Source of the DNA: DATFLS01 sp964413425
Lineage (GTDB): Bacteria > Fidelibacterota > JAANXI01
Length of the DNA: 7,039 nt
Assembly: GCA_964413425.1 (NCBI GenBank)
Contig: CAYPST010000159.1
Span: 1-7,039, forward strand
Reading direction: 5' to 3'
The position numbers and the translations under genes are program-made. Positions 1 to 5,548 of this stretch are shown here, piece by piece. The notes under the pieces are model-generated. The model was not told where the DNA came from and ran no database searches. It saw only the letters and a list, made by a program, of their open reading frames with translations. Numbering within the stretch: the stretch's first letter is position 1; each line of letters opens with the position of its first letter.

Positions 1-165
1 ACCATTCATCCACGCTTTGACAAACGTGGTCTTCTGGATGGCGGGATAAATCGCTCAATCGACAAAGAAAATGTAAGTTTTCACCTCCCCGAGAACGGCG
101 TCGGGACGTTCCGCACCTATTCGGTGAAAACACACATTTTCTCAGTCGGGGTTTTCCCTAAGTAA
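1..165 (+). CDS. C-terminal end of an unrecognised protein (5' end outside window)
   Basis: Frame 1 is open from the first base for 54 codons and ends at TAA (163-165). The peptide starts TIHPRFDKRGLLDGG and ends TYSVKTHIFSVGVFPK. It has no membrane segment; the final 15 residues alternate polar and hydrophobic positions and could be a terminal beta strand. I do not recognise the family. Support for coding is limited: an uninterrupted frame running in from the edge, and a long hairpin placed right at its stop, as is common at gene ends. The next gene starts 81 nt downstream on the same strand. No function is proposed. Confidence 0.5.
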   Translation, partial: TIHPRFDKRGLLDGGINRSIDKENVSFHLPENGVGTFRTYSVKTHIFSVGVFPK

Positions 166-201
166 AGCGATACTTCGCGAAGCTCGTATCGCTCAACTTA
201 G
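158..201. repeat. Long imperfect palindrome / hairpin overlapping a stop codon
   Basis: The outer arms CTAAGT (158-163) and ACTTAG (196-201) pair exactly. The inner arms AGCGATAC (166-173) and GTATCGCT (186-193) pair exactly, separated from the outer arms by AA/CA. Inside lies a further perfect 10-bp palindrome, CTTCGCGAAG (173-182). That makes 14 pairs with one 2-nt internal mismatch. There is no T-run after it (GTCTTATTC follows), so a simple intrinsic terminator is unlikely. A REP-like dispersed palindrome or an mRNA 3'-end stabiliser fits better. The stop codon of the upstream frame lies within the left arm. Confidence 0.7.
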
Positions 202-246
202 GTCTTATTCAATTGTCTTGAAGAAACAGTATGGGAGGAGCAATAG

Positions 247-666
247 ATGAACCCAGCCATTAAACTCAGCCTCCTGGCATCAGGATTATTTTTATTTACC
301 GGTTTGTGCACAGGTGTATGGAAGTATCAACAAATGATGAGCGACCCGGAAGGGAGATCTCATGTGTACGTGGATATCGCCCATCGGGCGGCTTTGCTTT
401 ATTCATTCGCAGCACTTGTCATTGCAAAACTTCTTGAATTCAACACTCAACCGGTAACTTTGCAGCTCATTTCTTCCGGCGCTGTGTATTTCTTCTTTAC
501 CACTGCCCTCATCGCCTATATATCCCATGGGATACGGAAGCAAACGGAAAATCAGTTCAGACATCATAATTTCATTACTACCTGGGGAATGTATTTACTG
601 ATCCTGGGAGAGCTTGGCGGATTCAGTATAGTTTTCTGGGGGTTCATATCAAATGTGATCTTATGA
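247..666 (+). CDS. Four-helix inner-membrane protein of unknown function
   Basis: The protein has 139 residues and four predicted hydrophobic helices, at about residues 5-25, 47-65, 71-95 and 112-137. It has almost no soluble part except a loop at about 26-46 (WKYQQMMSDPEGRSHVYVDIAHR) and a short His-rich loop at about 94-107 (H94, H106, H107). No signal peptide separate from helix 1 is apparent. The start is well supported: GGGAGGAG at 233-240 sits 6 nt before the ATG. The gene overlaps the downstream nitrilase-like gene by 4 nt (ATGA), so the two are probably translated together and may act together. The loop signature with DIAHRA, followed by a helix, looks like a conserved family feature, but I cannot name the family. 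His46 and Glu122, near or within helices, are the polar residues worth noting. Confidence 0.85.
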   Translation: MNPAIKLSLLASGLFLFTGLCTGVWKYQQMMSDPEGRSHVYVDIAHRAALLYSFAALVIAKLLEFNTQPVTLQLISSGAVYFFFTTALIAYISHGIRKQTENQFRHHNFITTWGMYLLILGELGGFSIVFWGFISNVIL

Positions 667-1640
667 CCATTGACATGAACAAACCGGTGACGGTGGCAGC
701 TGTGCAGATGGAAGGGCGGGTTGCTGATCTGGCTTACAACCTTCAACAGGTGGAACAACTTGCCAGGGAGGCTTTTGAAAGAGGTGCCAGAATAGTTGCT
801 TTGCCAGAATTTTTTACTACCCCCATGGTCTTTGATGAGAGACTGCTTCATTGTGCACTTCCTGAAGAAAATAGAGCAGTTGAACTTCTGCACACACTCG
901 CAGAAAAATACTCCGGGTACATCGGCGGATCTTTATTGATTCAACGGGATTCTGATATTTATAACACGTATGTGTTCATGCAGCCTGATGGTACGTATTT
1001 TACCCATGATAAAGATATACCGACCATGTGGGAAAACGCCTTTTATATCGGCGGAAATGATGATGGAATTATGCAGACTGATCTCGGTCCCGCCGGGGCA
1101 GCGGTCTGTTGGGAGCTCATCCGAACGAGAACGGTGAACAGACTGAAAGGTAAAGTCGAATTTAGCATGGCTGGAAGCAACTGGTGGACCGTACCGGACT
1201 GGAAATTTCCCAGATTTATCTTCGACAATATGCATATCCGGAATTGCGATTATGCCCGGTCGGCTCCCTCCACGTTTGCCAGATTACTGGGGACCCCGGT
1301 CTTACACGGTGCGCATGCCAGTGAATTTAGCGGACAATTGCTTTTACTGCCGGGGTTGAATCCACGTCTCCCGTTCAATTCATTTATGATGGGGGAGACT
1401 CAAATCGTTGACAACCGGGGATCGATTCTGGTCAGAAGAACCCAGCAGGAGGGTATGGGAGTTATTCTGGCAGATTTATCATTACGACGGACAACCCCAA
1501 CACTCGACGTCAAAAATGGATACTGGATTCCGGAGCTGACATGGCCTTTCAAATTTTTCTGGCACCAACAGCGTATATGTTGTCGGCGTTATTACAAAAA
1601 GGCGAAGAAAAAAAATCAACTCAAATCATCCGGTATTTGA
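663..1640 (+). CDS. Nitrilase-superfamily carbon-nitrogen hydrolase
   Basis: The protein has 325 residues and belongs to the carbon-nitrogen hydrolase (CN_hydrolase) family, which cleaves non-peptide C-N bonds in amides, nitriles or carbamoyl groups through a Cys nucleophile. The domain spans about residues 8-275. The triad is visible: Glu49 in ALPEFF, Lys117 in THDKDIPTMWEN, and Cys149 in AAVCWELIRTRT; Glu124 fits the additional conserved Glu. The motif around Lys117 (HDKDIPTMWEN) differs from the more common RK-x-HL, so this is a distinct subfamily and the substrate is not predictable. There is no signal peptide, so it is cytosolic. The C-terminal 25 residues are strongly basic (RICCRRYYKKAKKK), unlike a typical nitrilase end, and may contact membrane lipid or the upstream membrane protein. 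The ATG overlaps the preceding stop (ATGA) with no Shine-Dalgarno of its own, which implies translational coupling. An in-frame ATG at 675 is the alternative start. No clear terminator follows. Confidence 0.92.
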   Translation: MTIDMNKPVTVAAVQMEGRVADLAYNLQQVEQLAREAFERGARIVALPEFFTTPMVFDERLLHCALPEENRAVELLHTLAEKYSGYIGGSLLIQRDSDIYNTYVFMQPDGTYFTHDKDIPTMWENAFYIGGNDDGIMQTDLGPAGAAVCWELIRTRTVNRLKGKVEFSMAGSNWWTVPDWKFPRFIFDNMHIRNCDYARSAPSTFARLLGTPVLHGAHASEFSGQLLLLPGLNPRLPFNSFMMGETQIVDNRGSILVRRTQQEGMGVILADLSLRRTTPTLDVKNGYWIPELTWPFKFFWHQQRICCRRYYKKAKKKNQLKSSGI

Positions 1641-1722
1641 AACGAGTGTGGCAAGGGTGTTCTAAAATTCCTCCTTAAATCGAGTGAAAAAATACAGCTC
1701 CTGATCTATTGCGACTCTCCTC

Positions 1723-1767
1723 AAAATTTCTGAAATTTTCAGCACAGGTATAAGCAATTATTTGCTT
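1723..1767. promoter_or_regulatory. Two palindromes upstream of the PhoD-like gene (possible operator/promoter region)
   Basis: AAAATTTC-T-GAAATTTT (1723-1739) is a perfect 8+1+8 palindrome. Thirteen bases on, AAGCAA-TTAT-TTGCTT (1752-1767) is a second perfect inverted repeat. The right half of the second, TTGCTT, could act as a weak -35, with TAAACT (1783-1788) as a poor -10 at a 15-nt spacing. Both lie in the 187-nt spacer before the phosphatase start. They could be a dimeric repressor or activator site, but AT-rich palindromes also arise by chance. No recognisable Pho-box repeat is seen. Confidence 0.3.
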
Positions 1768-1814
1768 GTATCTTGCAGTACATAAACTACACTGTATCCA
1801 ACCTTGAGTAACAG

Positions 1815-1820
1815 AAAGGA
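1815..1820 (+). promoter_or_regulatory. Ribosome binding site that fixes the phosphatase start
   Basis: AAAGGA lies 7 nt before the ATG at 1828. A TTG eight codons upstream (1804) is in frame, but it has no ribosome site and would place charged residues ahead of the signal peptide, so the ATG is preferred. Confidence 0.75.
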
Positions 1821-1827
1821 ATATGCG

Positions 1828-3699
1828 ATGCGTTTCATTTTATCATCTGCGATGGCGTTATGTCTCCTGATGACCAGTCTGCCTGCCACCGCACAACCGG
1901 TAGGAGAAAACTGGCCGAATACGGATGTTCCTGTCGAAGACGCCATATGCTTTGCGCTCTATACTGTCCACAACGGGACGATGAAGATGACCGCCCAACT
2001 CTATCCACTGGATGACGGAGTGGACCGGGTGGTGCGGTTGCAGATCCGGGAAGACGGCAGTTGGAAGACCATCGCTGCCACCACAGTGAGCGAAGAGCCC
2101 TACGGATTTCCCCAGGCGGATAAGAAGCGCTGGACGGCCCATTTCCGCATCGACGAATGGGATCATTCCCGAGACTATGCCTACCGGGTAGTGGCAGCCG
2201 GCGGAGCCGCCACCTATACCGGCACCATCCGGAAGAATCCGGTGGACAAAGAGGAGATCGTGGTGGCAGCCTTTACCGGCAATTCTAACGCTGATCGTCG
2301 CCTGAAACCCGACATCATCCGGAATATCAAGGCGCAGGATCCGGATCTCCTGTTCTTCTCCGGAGACCAGTCCTACGATCATCAGCTGCACCAGCAGGCC
2401 TGGCTGTTGTTCGGCGAGGAGTTCGGCGACATTATCAAGGATCGCCCGACAGTCTGTCTTCCGGATGATCACGACATTGGCCAGGGGAATGTGTGGGGCG
2501 AAGGCGGTATCAAAGCCTCCAGCACAGCCGGAAGTGACGGCGGATATTTCTATTCCGCCCAGTACGTGAATTCGGTCCACAATGCACAGTCATGGCACCT
2601 GCCGGATCCCTACGATCCGGAACCCATCGAGCGGGGAATCAACGTCTATTTCACGGATCTTAAGATCGGGCGGGTGAGTTTCGCCATCATTGAAGACCGC
2701 AAATTTAAAACCGGTCCCCAGGGAGTGGTCCCGGAGATGGGGCCGCGGCCTGATCATATCACCGATCCGAATTATGATCCCAAGCGGGTTGACATTCCGG
2801 AAGCCGTGCTGCTGGGGAAACGTCAGCTCACATTCCTCGATGAATGGGGACAGGACTGGCGTGGTGTGGATATGAAAGCCGCCCTCTCACAGACTATTTT
2901 CGCCAATGCCGCACACCGTCATGGCAAATACGAATACCGGCTGGTTGCCGATCTGGATTCCAACGGCTGGCCGCAATCGGGTCGGGATCAGGCCATCATG
3001 GCACTCCGGAAGAGCTTTGCTCTGCACATCGCGGGAGACCAGCATCTGGCGACAATACTCCAGCACGGGATCAACGAATTTCGCGATTCGAACTTCTCCT
3101 TTTGTGTTCCCTCCATCGTGAATTATTACAACCGCTGGTGGGACCCGAAGGACGGCCCGGACGGTCGGCCGGTCGAGGGCCCACTCTCCCATATCGGCGA
3201 CTACTATGACGGACTCCACAATAAAATCACCATGTATGCCTATGCCAACCCCAGTGAGGAGCGGAAGAACAAGTGGGGCGGCGAATGGGGCGAGCGTGCT
3301 GCTGGCTATGGTCTCGTGCGCTTCAATACCACCACCCGGGAAATCACCATTGAGTGCTGGCCCAGGGGAGTCGACGTGACAGGTCCGGACGCCGAACAGT
3401 ACACCGGCTGGCCGGTGACCATCGATCAGCTCGATAATTACGGCCGTGAAGCTGTCGCCCACCTCCCGGAAATTCAGGTGCGGGGCATGACCGATCCGGT
3501 GGTGCAGATTATCTATGAGCCCACCGGGGAAGTGGTCTATACACTGCGTATCAATGGAACCAGCTTCCGGCCCAAGGTGTTCAAAGACGGATTGTATACC
3601 GTTAAAGTCGGTGAGCAACCGGATCAGATGAAAACCTTCACCGGTCTCGATGCTCAGGAAGATCAGGAACAGGAAGGGGTACTGGAAGTCGCGTTCTAG
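1828..3699 (+). CDS. Secreted PhoD-like metallophosphatase (alkaline phosphatase D family)
   Basis: The protein has 623 residues from the ATG at 1828. A Sec signal peptide covers residues 1-22 (MRF, hydrophobic core, SLPATA before Gln23), so it is exported to the periplasm or outside. An N-terminal beta domain (about 28-135, YRVVAAG near its end) precedes a metallophosphatase core (about 142-500). Candidate metal and active-site residues are the GDQ motif with Asp180, the PDDHD motif (Asp213-Asp216 with His215), and HIAGDQH (His400, Asp404, His406). The order GDQ...DDHD...GDQH is the PhoD pattern: phosphomonoester or phosphodiester hydrolysis, usually with Ca/Fe. A C-terminal beta-rich domain (about 545-605, VVQIIYEPTGEVVYTLRING) may bind surface or substrate, followed by an acidic end. 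I see no lipobox and no Tat Arg-Arg, although many PhoD enzymes are Tat-exported. The gene is monocistronic and closed by the terminator at 3725. The exact substrate is uncertain, and phosphate-stress control is not shown by the sequence. Confidence 0.9.
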   Translation: MRFILSSAMALCLLMTSLPATAQPVGENWPNTDVPVEDAICFALYTVHNGTMKMTAQLYPLDDGVDRVVRLQIREDGSWKTIAATTVSEEPYGFPQADKKRWTAHFRIDEWDHSRDYAYRVVAAGGAATYTGTIRKNPVDKEEIVVAAFTGNSNADRRLKPDIIRNIKAQDPDLLFFSGDQSYDHQLHQQAWLLFGEEFGDIIKDRPTVCLPDDHDIGQGNVWGEGGIKASSTAGSDGGYFYSAQYVNSVHNAQSWHLPDPYDPEPIERGINVYFTDLKIGRVSFAIIEDRKFKTGPQGVVPEMGPRPDHITDPNYDPKRVDIPEAVLLGKRQLTFLDEWGQDWRGVDMKAALSQTIFANAAHRHGKYEYRLVADLDSNGWPQSGRDQAIMALRKSFALHIAGDQHLATILQHGINEFRDSNFSFCVPSIVNYYNRWWDPKDGPDGRPVEGPLSHIGDYYDGLHNKITMYAYANPSEERKNKWGGEWGERAAGYGLVRFNTTTREITIECWPRGVDVTGPDAEQYTGWPVTIDQLDNYGREAVAHLPEIQVRGMTDPVVQIIYEPTGEVVYTLRINGTSFRPKVFKDGLYTVKVGEQPDQMKTFTGLDAQEDQEQEGVLEVAF

Positions 3700-3724
3700 A
3701 TTCGCTCTAACCATCAATCAGCTC

Positions 3725-3762
3725 GCGCTGACAGTCCCTTCAAGGGCTGTCAGCGCTTTTTT
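3725..3762 (+). terminator. Strong intrinsic terminator
   Basis: A perfect 10-bp stem, GCGCTGACAG (3725-3734) with CTGTCAGCGC (3747-3756), is closed by a CCCTTCAAGGG inner hairpin and followed by six T residues (3757-3762). It begins 25 nt after the phosphatase stop and terminates that gene. There is no T-run on the opposite strand, so it acts in one direction. Confidence 0.95.
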
Positions 3763-4281
3763 GCACTAACGATCATCGATCTCTCACCTGATACAGTAAT
3801 TCGATGCGCCCGGGATTGTGGCAGGACAAGCAAAGAAGCTTGTAATCATGCCTCGCTACTAAAAACTATTTTCCGCACTACGGAGATCTCAATAATGATG
3901 CTGAATGGAGACAAATGCGGCGAACCAGCTGAAATGCATATAGAACCCTCAGTTTTTTGAACCTTACATCAGATTTCTGACGATTTACTTCCTCTAACTT
4001 ATGGTGAAATAACATATCATTGGATGTAATGTATTCTGTGTATAGGAGAGGATGTTTAGTTGAAAAGAGTTGGTCTCATTAACATCGTTCTCCCTTGAGT
4101 AAGCACTTGGGATGAAATATATGTACAAGAAAGCAGGGAAAAAGAACTGAGAAATTCGGTGTTATAAAGTTTATGTCAGCGTGGAATGAATGTTGCATTT
4201 TATTTTCAGTGCTTGTAAATGGTAATGATGTAAAAGTGCTGGAAAATCACCTGAACGATTATCATTACGATACGAGAATTC
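3763..4281. other. AT-rich intergenic stretch with no supported gene
   Basis: About 520 nt lie between the terminator and the ribosome site of the beta-barrel gene. I find no long frame with protein-like composition on either strand, no tRNA-like fold and no repeat array. A short hairpin, ACAAGC-AAAGAA-GCTTGT (3826-3843), is present but has no T-run. The part nearest the next gene presumably holds its promoter and a leader of up to about 160 nt. A small RNA gene cannot be excluded by eye. Confidence 0.5.
4095..4123 (+). promoter_or_regulatory. Candidate promoter for the beta-barrel gene
   Basis: TTGAGT (4095-4100) and TATATG (4118-4123) are separated by exactly 17 nt, each matching the housekeeping sigma consensus at 4 of 6 positions. 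Transcription would start near 4130, giving a leader of about 160 nt to the ancestral ATG at 4293. TTGCAT-17-TAAATG (4193-4221) is a weaker alternative. Confidence 0.25.
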
Positions 4282-4287
4282 GGGAGG
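4282..4287 (+). promoter_or_regulatory. Orphaned ribosome binding site of the beta-barrel gene
   Basis: GGGAGG sits 5 nt before the ATG at 4293. It is one of the best ribosome sites in the window, yet the frame it serves now runs into a mobile element after eight codons. It marks the original start of the gene now read from 4654. Confidence 0.75.
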
Positions 4288-4292
4288 CGATT

Positions 4293-4316
4293 ATGCGATC
4301 AGTGATATTTTTTATT
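4293..4316 (+). pseudogene. Detached 5' end (8 codons) of the outer-membrane beta-barrel gene
   Basis: The codons read MRSVIFFI. The last three (TTT TTT ATT, 4308-4316) recur in the same phase at 4657-4665 in the downstream gene. Joining 4316 to 4666 gives MRSVIFFIFASFIVLQPSLS... with cleavage after SLSA: a normal Sec signal peptide with a basic residue near the N-terminus and a total protein of 253 residues. At present the frame continues through the element as a 117-codon read-through to a stop at 4641-4643, with Pro/Arg-rich, non-protein-like content. The reconstruction is read directly from the sequence; that it is ancestral is inference. Confidence 0.72.
4308..4316. repeat. Left copy of 9-bp target-site duplication
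   Basis: TTTTTTATT directly abuts the left end of the element; the identical copy is at 4657-4665. If the base before each copy is counted (A4307, G4656), the duplication would be 10 bp with one mismatch. Confidence 0.75.
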
Positions 4317-4656
4317 ATGACTATTAAATTACCTCAGTATCTCAAATTGCTCTGTCCATCGACACCAGGCTATGCAGCGCCCAGTCGAGTCATCCCGACC
4401 GGAAGGCCGCCGCTGTCCAGGCGGGCTGGAGTGGAGGGATCTCTTCGGGACTCCTCACCTGCCCCGTCTCCGGCAGGTGCCCGCGCGAACCATAGACGCG
4501 CATGGCGCACCGCTACCTGCCGCCAGATTCCTCGACTCCCTCCTGAACACCAGTCGGTCGCTCGGAATGACTCCCAGGGGCCGGATCCGAGGCACTCCCA
4601 CGGGAAGTGCTCATCTGAAGTGTTGCATTCCATACTGAGTTGATTTAATAGCCATG
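4317..4656. mobile_element. MITE-like non-autonomous element with terminal inverted repeats
   Basis: The element is 340 bp. The left end (4317-4340) reads ATGACTATTAAAT...CTCAGTAT, and the right end read on the minus strand (4655 back to 4632) gives ATGGCTATTAAAT...CTCAGTAT, with 21 of 24 positions matching. Both ends abut an exact 9-bp direct repeat, with at most one extra base on the right. The interior is GC-rich and holds GTCATyCCGA-type inverted repeat arms, but no transposase frame, so mobility would depend on an enzyme encoded elsewhere. A 9-10 bp duplication is known for several DDE transposase families (for example IS4 and IS1 types), but I cannot assign one. It has landed in the signal-peptide codons of the downstream beta-barrel gene. 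The CATG at its right tip supplies the ATG from which that gene now reads. Confidence 0.8.
4387..4573. repeat. GC-rich inverted-repeat core inside the element
   Basis: The outer arms GAGTCAT (4387-4393) and ATGACTC (4567-4573) pair exactly and extend as GTCATCCCGACCG (4389-4401) against CGGTCGCTCGGAATGAC (4555-4571). The next segments are also related in inverted order: GGAGTGGAGGGATCT near 4428-4442 and AGATTCCTCGACTCCC at 4525-4540. A central hairpin CACCTGCC-8nt-GGCAGGTG spans 4456-4479. GTCATTCCGA...GAGGAATCT is a pattern I recall as a dispersed intergenic repeat in FCB-group genomes. CCCAG occurs on both sides (4380-4384 and 4573-4577), a weak hint that the core is itself a nested insertion. 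Confidence 0.65.
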
Positions 4657-5403
4657 TTTTTTATTTTTGCGAGCTTCATTGTGCTGCAGCCGAGCCTGTC
4701 TGCGCAACCGGCTCGCACAACATTGAAAGTATCCGGCGGGCTCAGTGTTCCGCTGGGCTCGTTTGCGGATCCGGATCCGGATCCGCTGCTCCGACCAATT
4801 GCCCCCCGGGAGGTATTTCGGGGGAACGGCGGGGCGCATCCGGGCCCGGCCCTCTGGGCAGACCTGACTGTTCCGATCCGCAAGAGTCCTGTCTGGGGTT
4901 GGATTACGAGCCTTGGTGTTACCTATCAACCTGCCCGATGGCACGATATAATCGCCTCAGCTGACCAGGGTCATGATGTTCACTCTCAATCAAATGCCTG
5001 GTGGTTTATCATACCGTTCACCGGCCTGCAATCCCGGATGCGCCTGCATCCACGGGTTACAATTGCGCTGTTCGGCCAGGTGGGCGCCCTGTTGGGCCGC
5101 CGACCGGGTATGACCATCCAGGAGAATATTCACTTTGGCACACCCGAATCAATAGGAGAATATACGTATCAAGTCGAGCCGTCCCGGGCAGTCGATCCCG
5201 TCTGGAGTATCGGGATGGAAGGACAATTTTTTCAAAGAATCCATATGAACATTCGATATCTGCAAAGCATTCCGGTGTATTCTGTGCCCATAGAGGTAAC
5301 CTCTACTGCTTGGTTATACTGTTTTCCTGGCTCGTACAATATCACTCACCGGATCCGTCAGAACATCTCGATGATTCAGGGGAGCATCGGACTGGTGTGG
5401 TAA
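4654..5403 (+). CDS. Outer-membrane beta-barrel protein with MITE-altered 5' end
   Basis: The protein has 249 residues as currently readable. Residues 1-17 form a hydrophobic Sec-like signal ending SLSA before Gln18, but with no Lys or Arg near the N-terminus, which is abnormal. The mature part opens with a Gly-rich strand (TLKVSGGLSVPLGSF), followed by alternating strands at about 68-92, 115-148, 170-200, 205-222 and 236-249, and ends in Trp (SIGLVW), like the beta-signal of outer-membrane barrels. An 8-10-strand barrel is likely; its cargo or role is unknown. A short Asp-Pro repeat lies at residues 39-44. The ATG at 4654 comes from the tip of the inserted element; there is no ribosome site before it, and the upstream in-frame stop is at 4636. 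The original start is inferred at 4293. The body is open and looks intact, so it may be expressed weakly or be an early pseudogene. Confidence 0.75.
   Translation: MFFIFASFIVLQPSLSAQPARTTLKVSGGLSVPLGSFADPDPDPLLRPIAPREVFRGNGGAHPGPALWADLTVPIRKSPVWGWITSLGVTYQPARWHDIIASADQGHDVHSQSNAWWFIIPFTGLQSRMRLHPRVTIALFGQVGALLGRRPGMTIQENIHFGTPESIGEYTYQVEPSRAVDPVWSIGMEGQFFQRIHMNIRYLQSIPVYSVPIEVTSTAWLYCFPGSYNITHRIRQNISMIQGSIGLVW
4657..4665. repeat. Right copy of 9-bp target-site duplication
   Basis: TTTTTTATT is identical to 4308-4316 and is read in the same codon phase (Phe-Phe-Ile), which is why precise excision would restore the longer frame. Confidence 0.75.
4765..4786. repeat. Perfect 22-bp palindrome made of three GGATCC units
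   Basis: GCGGATCC, GGATCC and GGATCCGC are joined without spacer; the whole reads the same on both strands. In the beta-barrel frame it encodes Ala-Asp-Pro-Asp-Pro-Asp-Pro. The 6-bp unit can gain or lose copies in frame by slippage, so the Asp-Pro count may vary between strains. Three BamHI-type hexamers in a row also make a dense Dam-type GATC cluster. Confidence 0.9.
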
Positions 5404-5548
5404 TCCTTGGAGTGTAATACTGGTCTGCAAACAAAGAATCGCCGGGAGTCACAGTGCTTTATTTTTTCTGAGAGGGAAAAGTGTATGAAGGAGGGGGGGC
5501 CAGATAATATGAAAACGCTCGATATGTGCTGAGAAGGATATTTTTCAA

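Noticed and set aside
158..201. Hairpin as an intrinsic terminator
   Set aside because: The stem is strong, but no T-run follows. It is kept as a palindromic repeat of unknown role.
1804..1827. TTG start for the phosphatase, eight codons upstream
   Set aside because: It would put SNRKEYA before the signal peptide and has no ribosome site, whereas AAAGGA is correctly spaced from the ATG at 1828.
1858..2580. 240-codon minus-strand frame opposite the phosphatase
   Set aside because: It is a shadow of a strongly conserved + strand gene with recognisable metal-binding motifs. It has no ribosome site and no recognisable domain. The same applies to 2887-3717 on the minus strand.
4370..4638. Overlapping frames on both strands inside the element (87-88 codons)
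   Set aside because: Open frames on both strands over the same GC-rich inverted repeat reflect scarcity of stop codons, not coding. The composition is not protein-like and there is no transposase motif.
4173..4643. 156-codon + strand frame covering the element
   Set aside because: It joins the leader, the eight orphan codons at 4293 and the interior of the inverted-repeat element. The second half is Pro/Arg/Ser-rich, as expected of GC-rich non-coding DNA, and there is no ribosome site at 4173. Only the 4293-4316 part is considered genuine.
5478..5531. 15-codon mini-ORF (ATG AAG GAG GGG ... TGA) in the convergent spacer
   Set aside because: It is too short, has no ribosome site, and its G-run codons look incidental.
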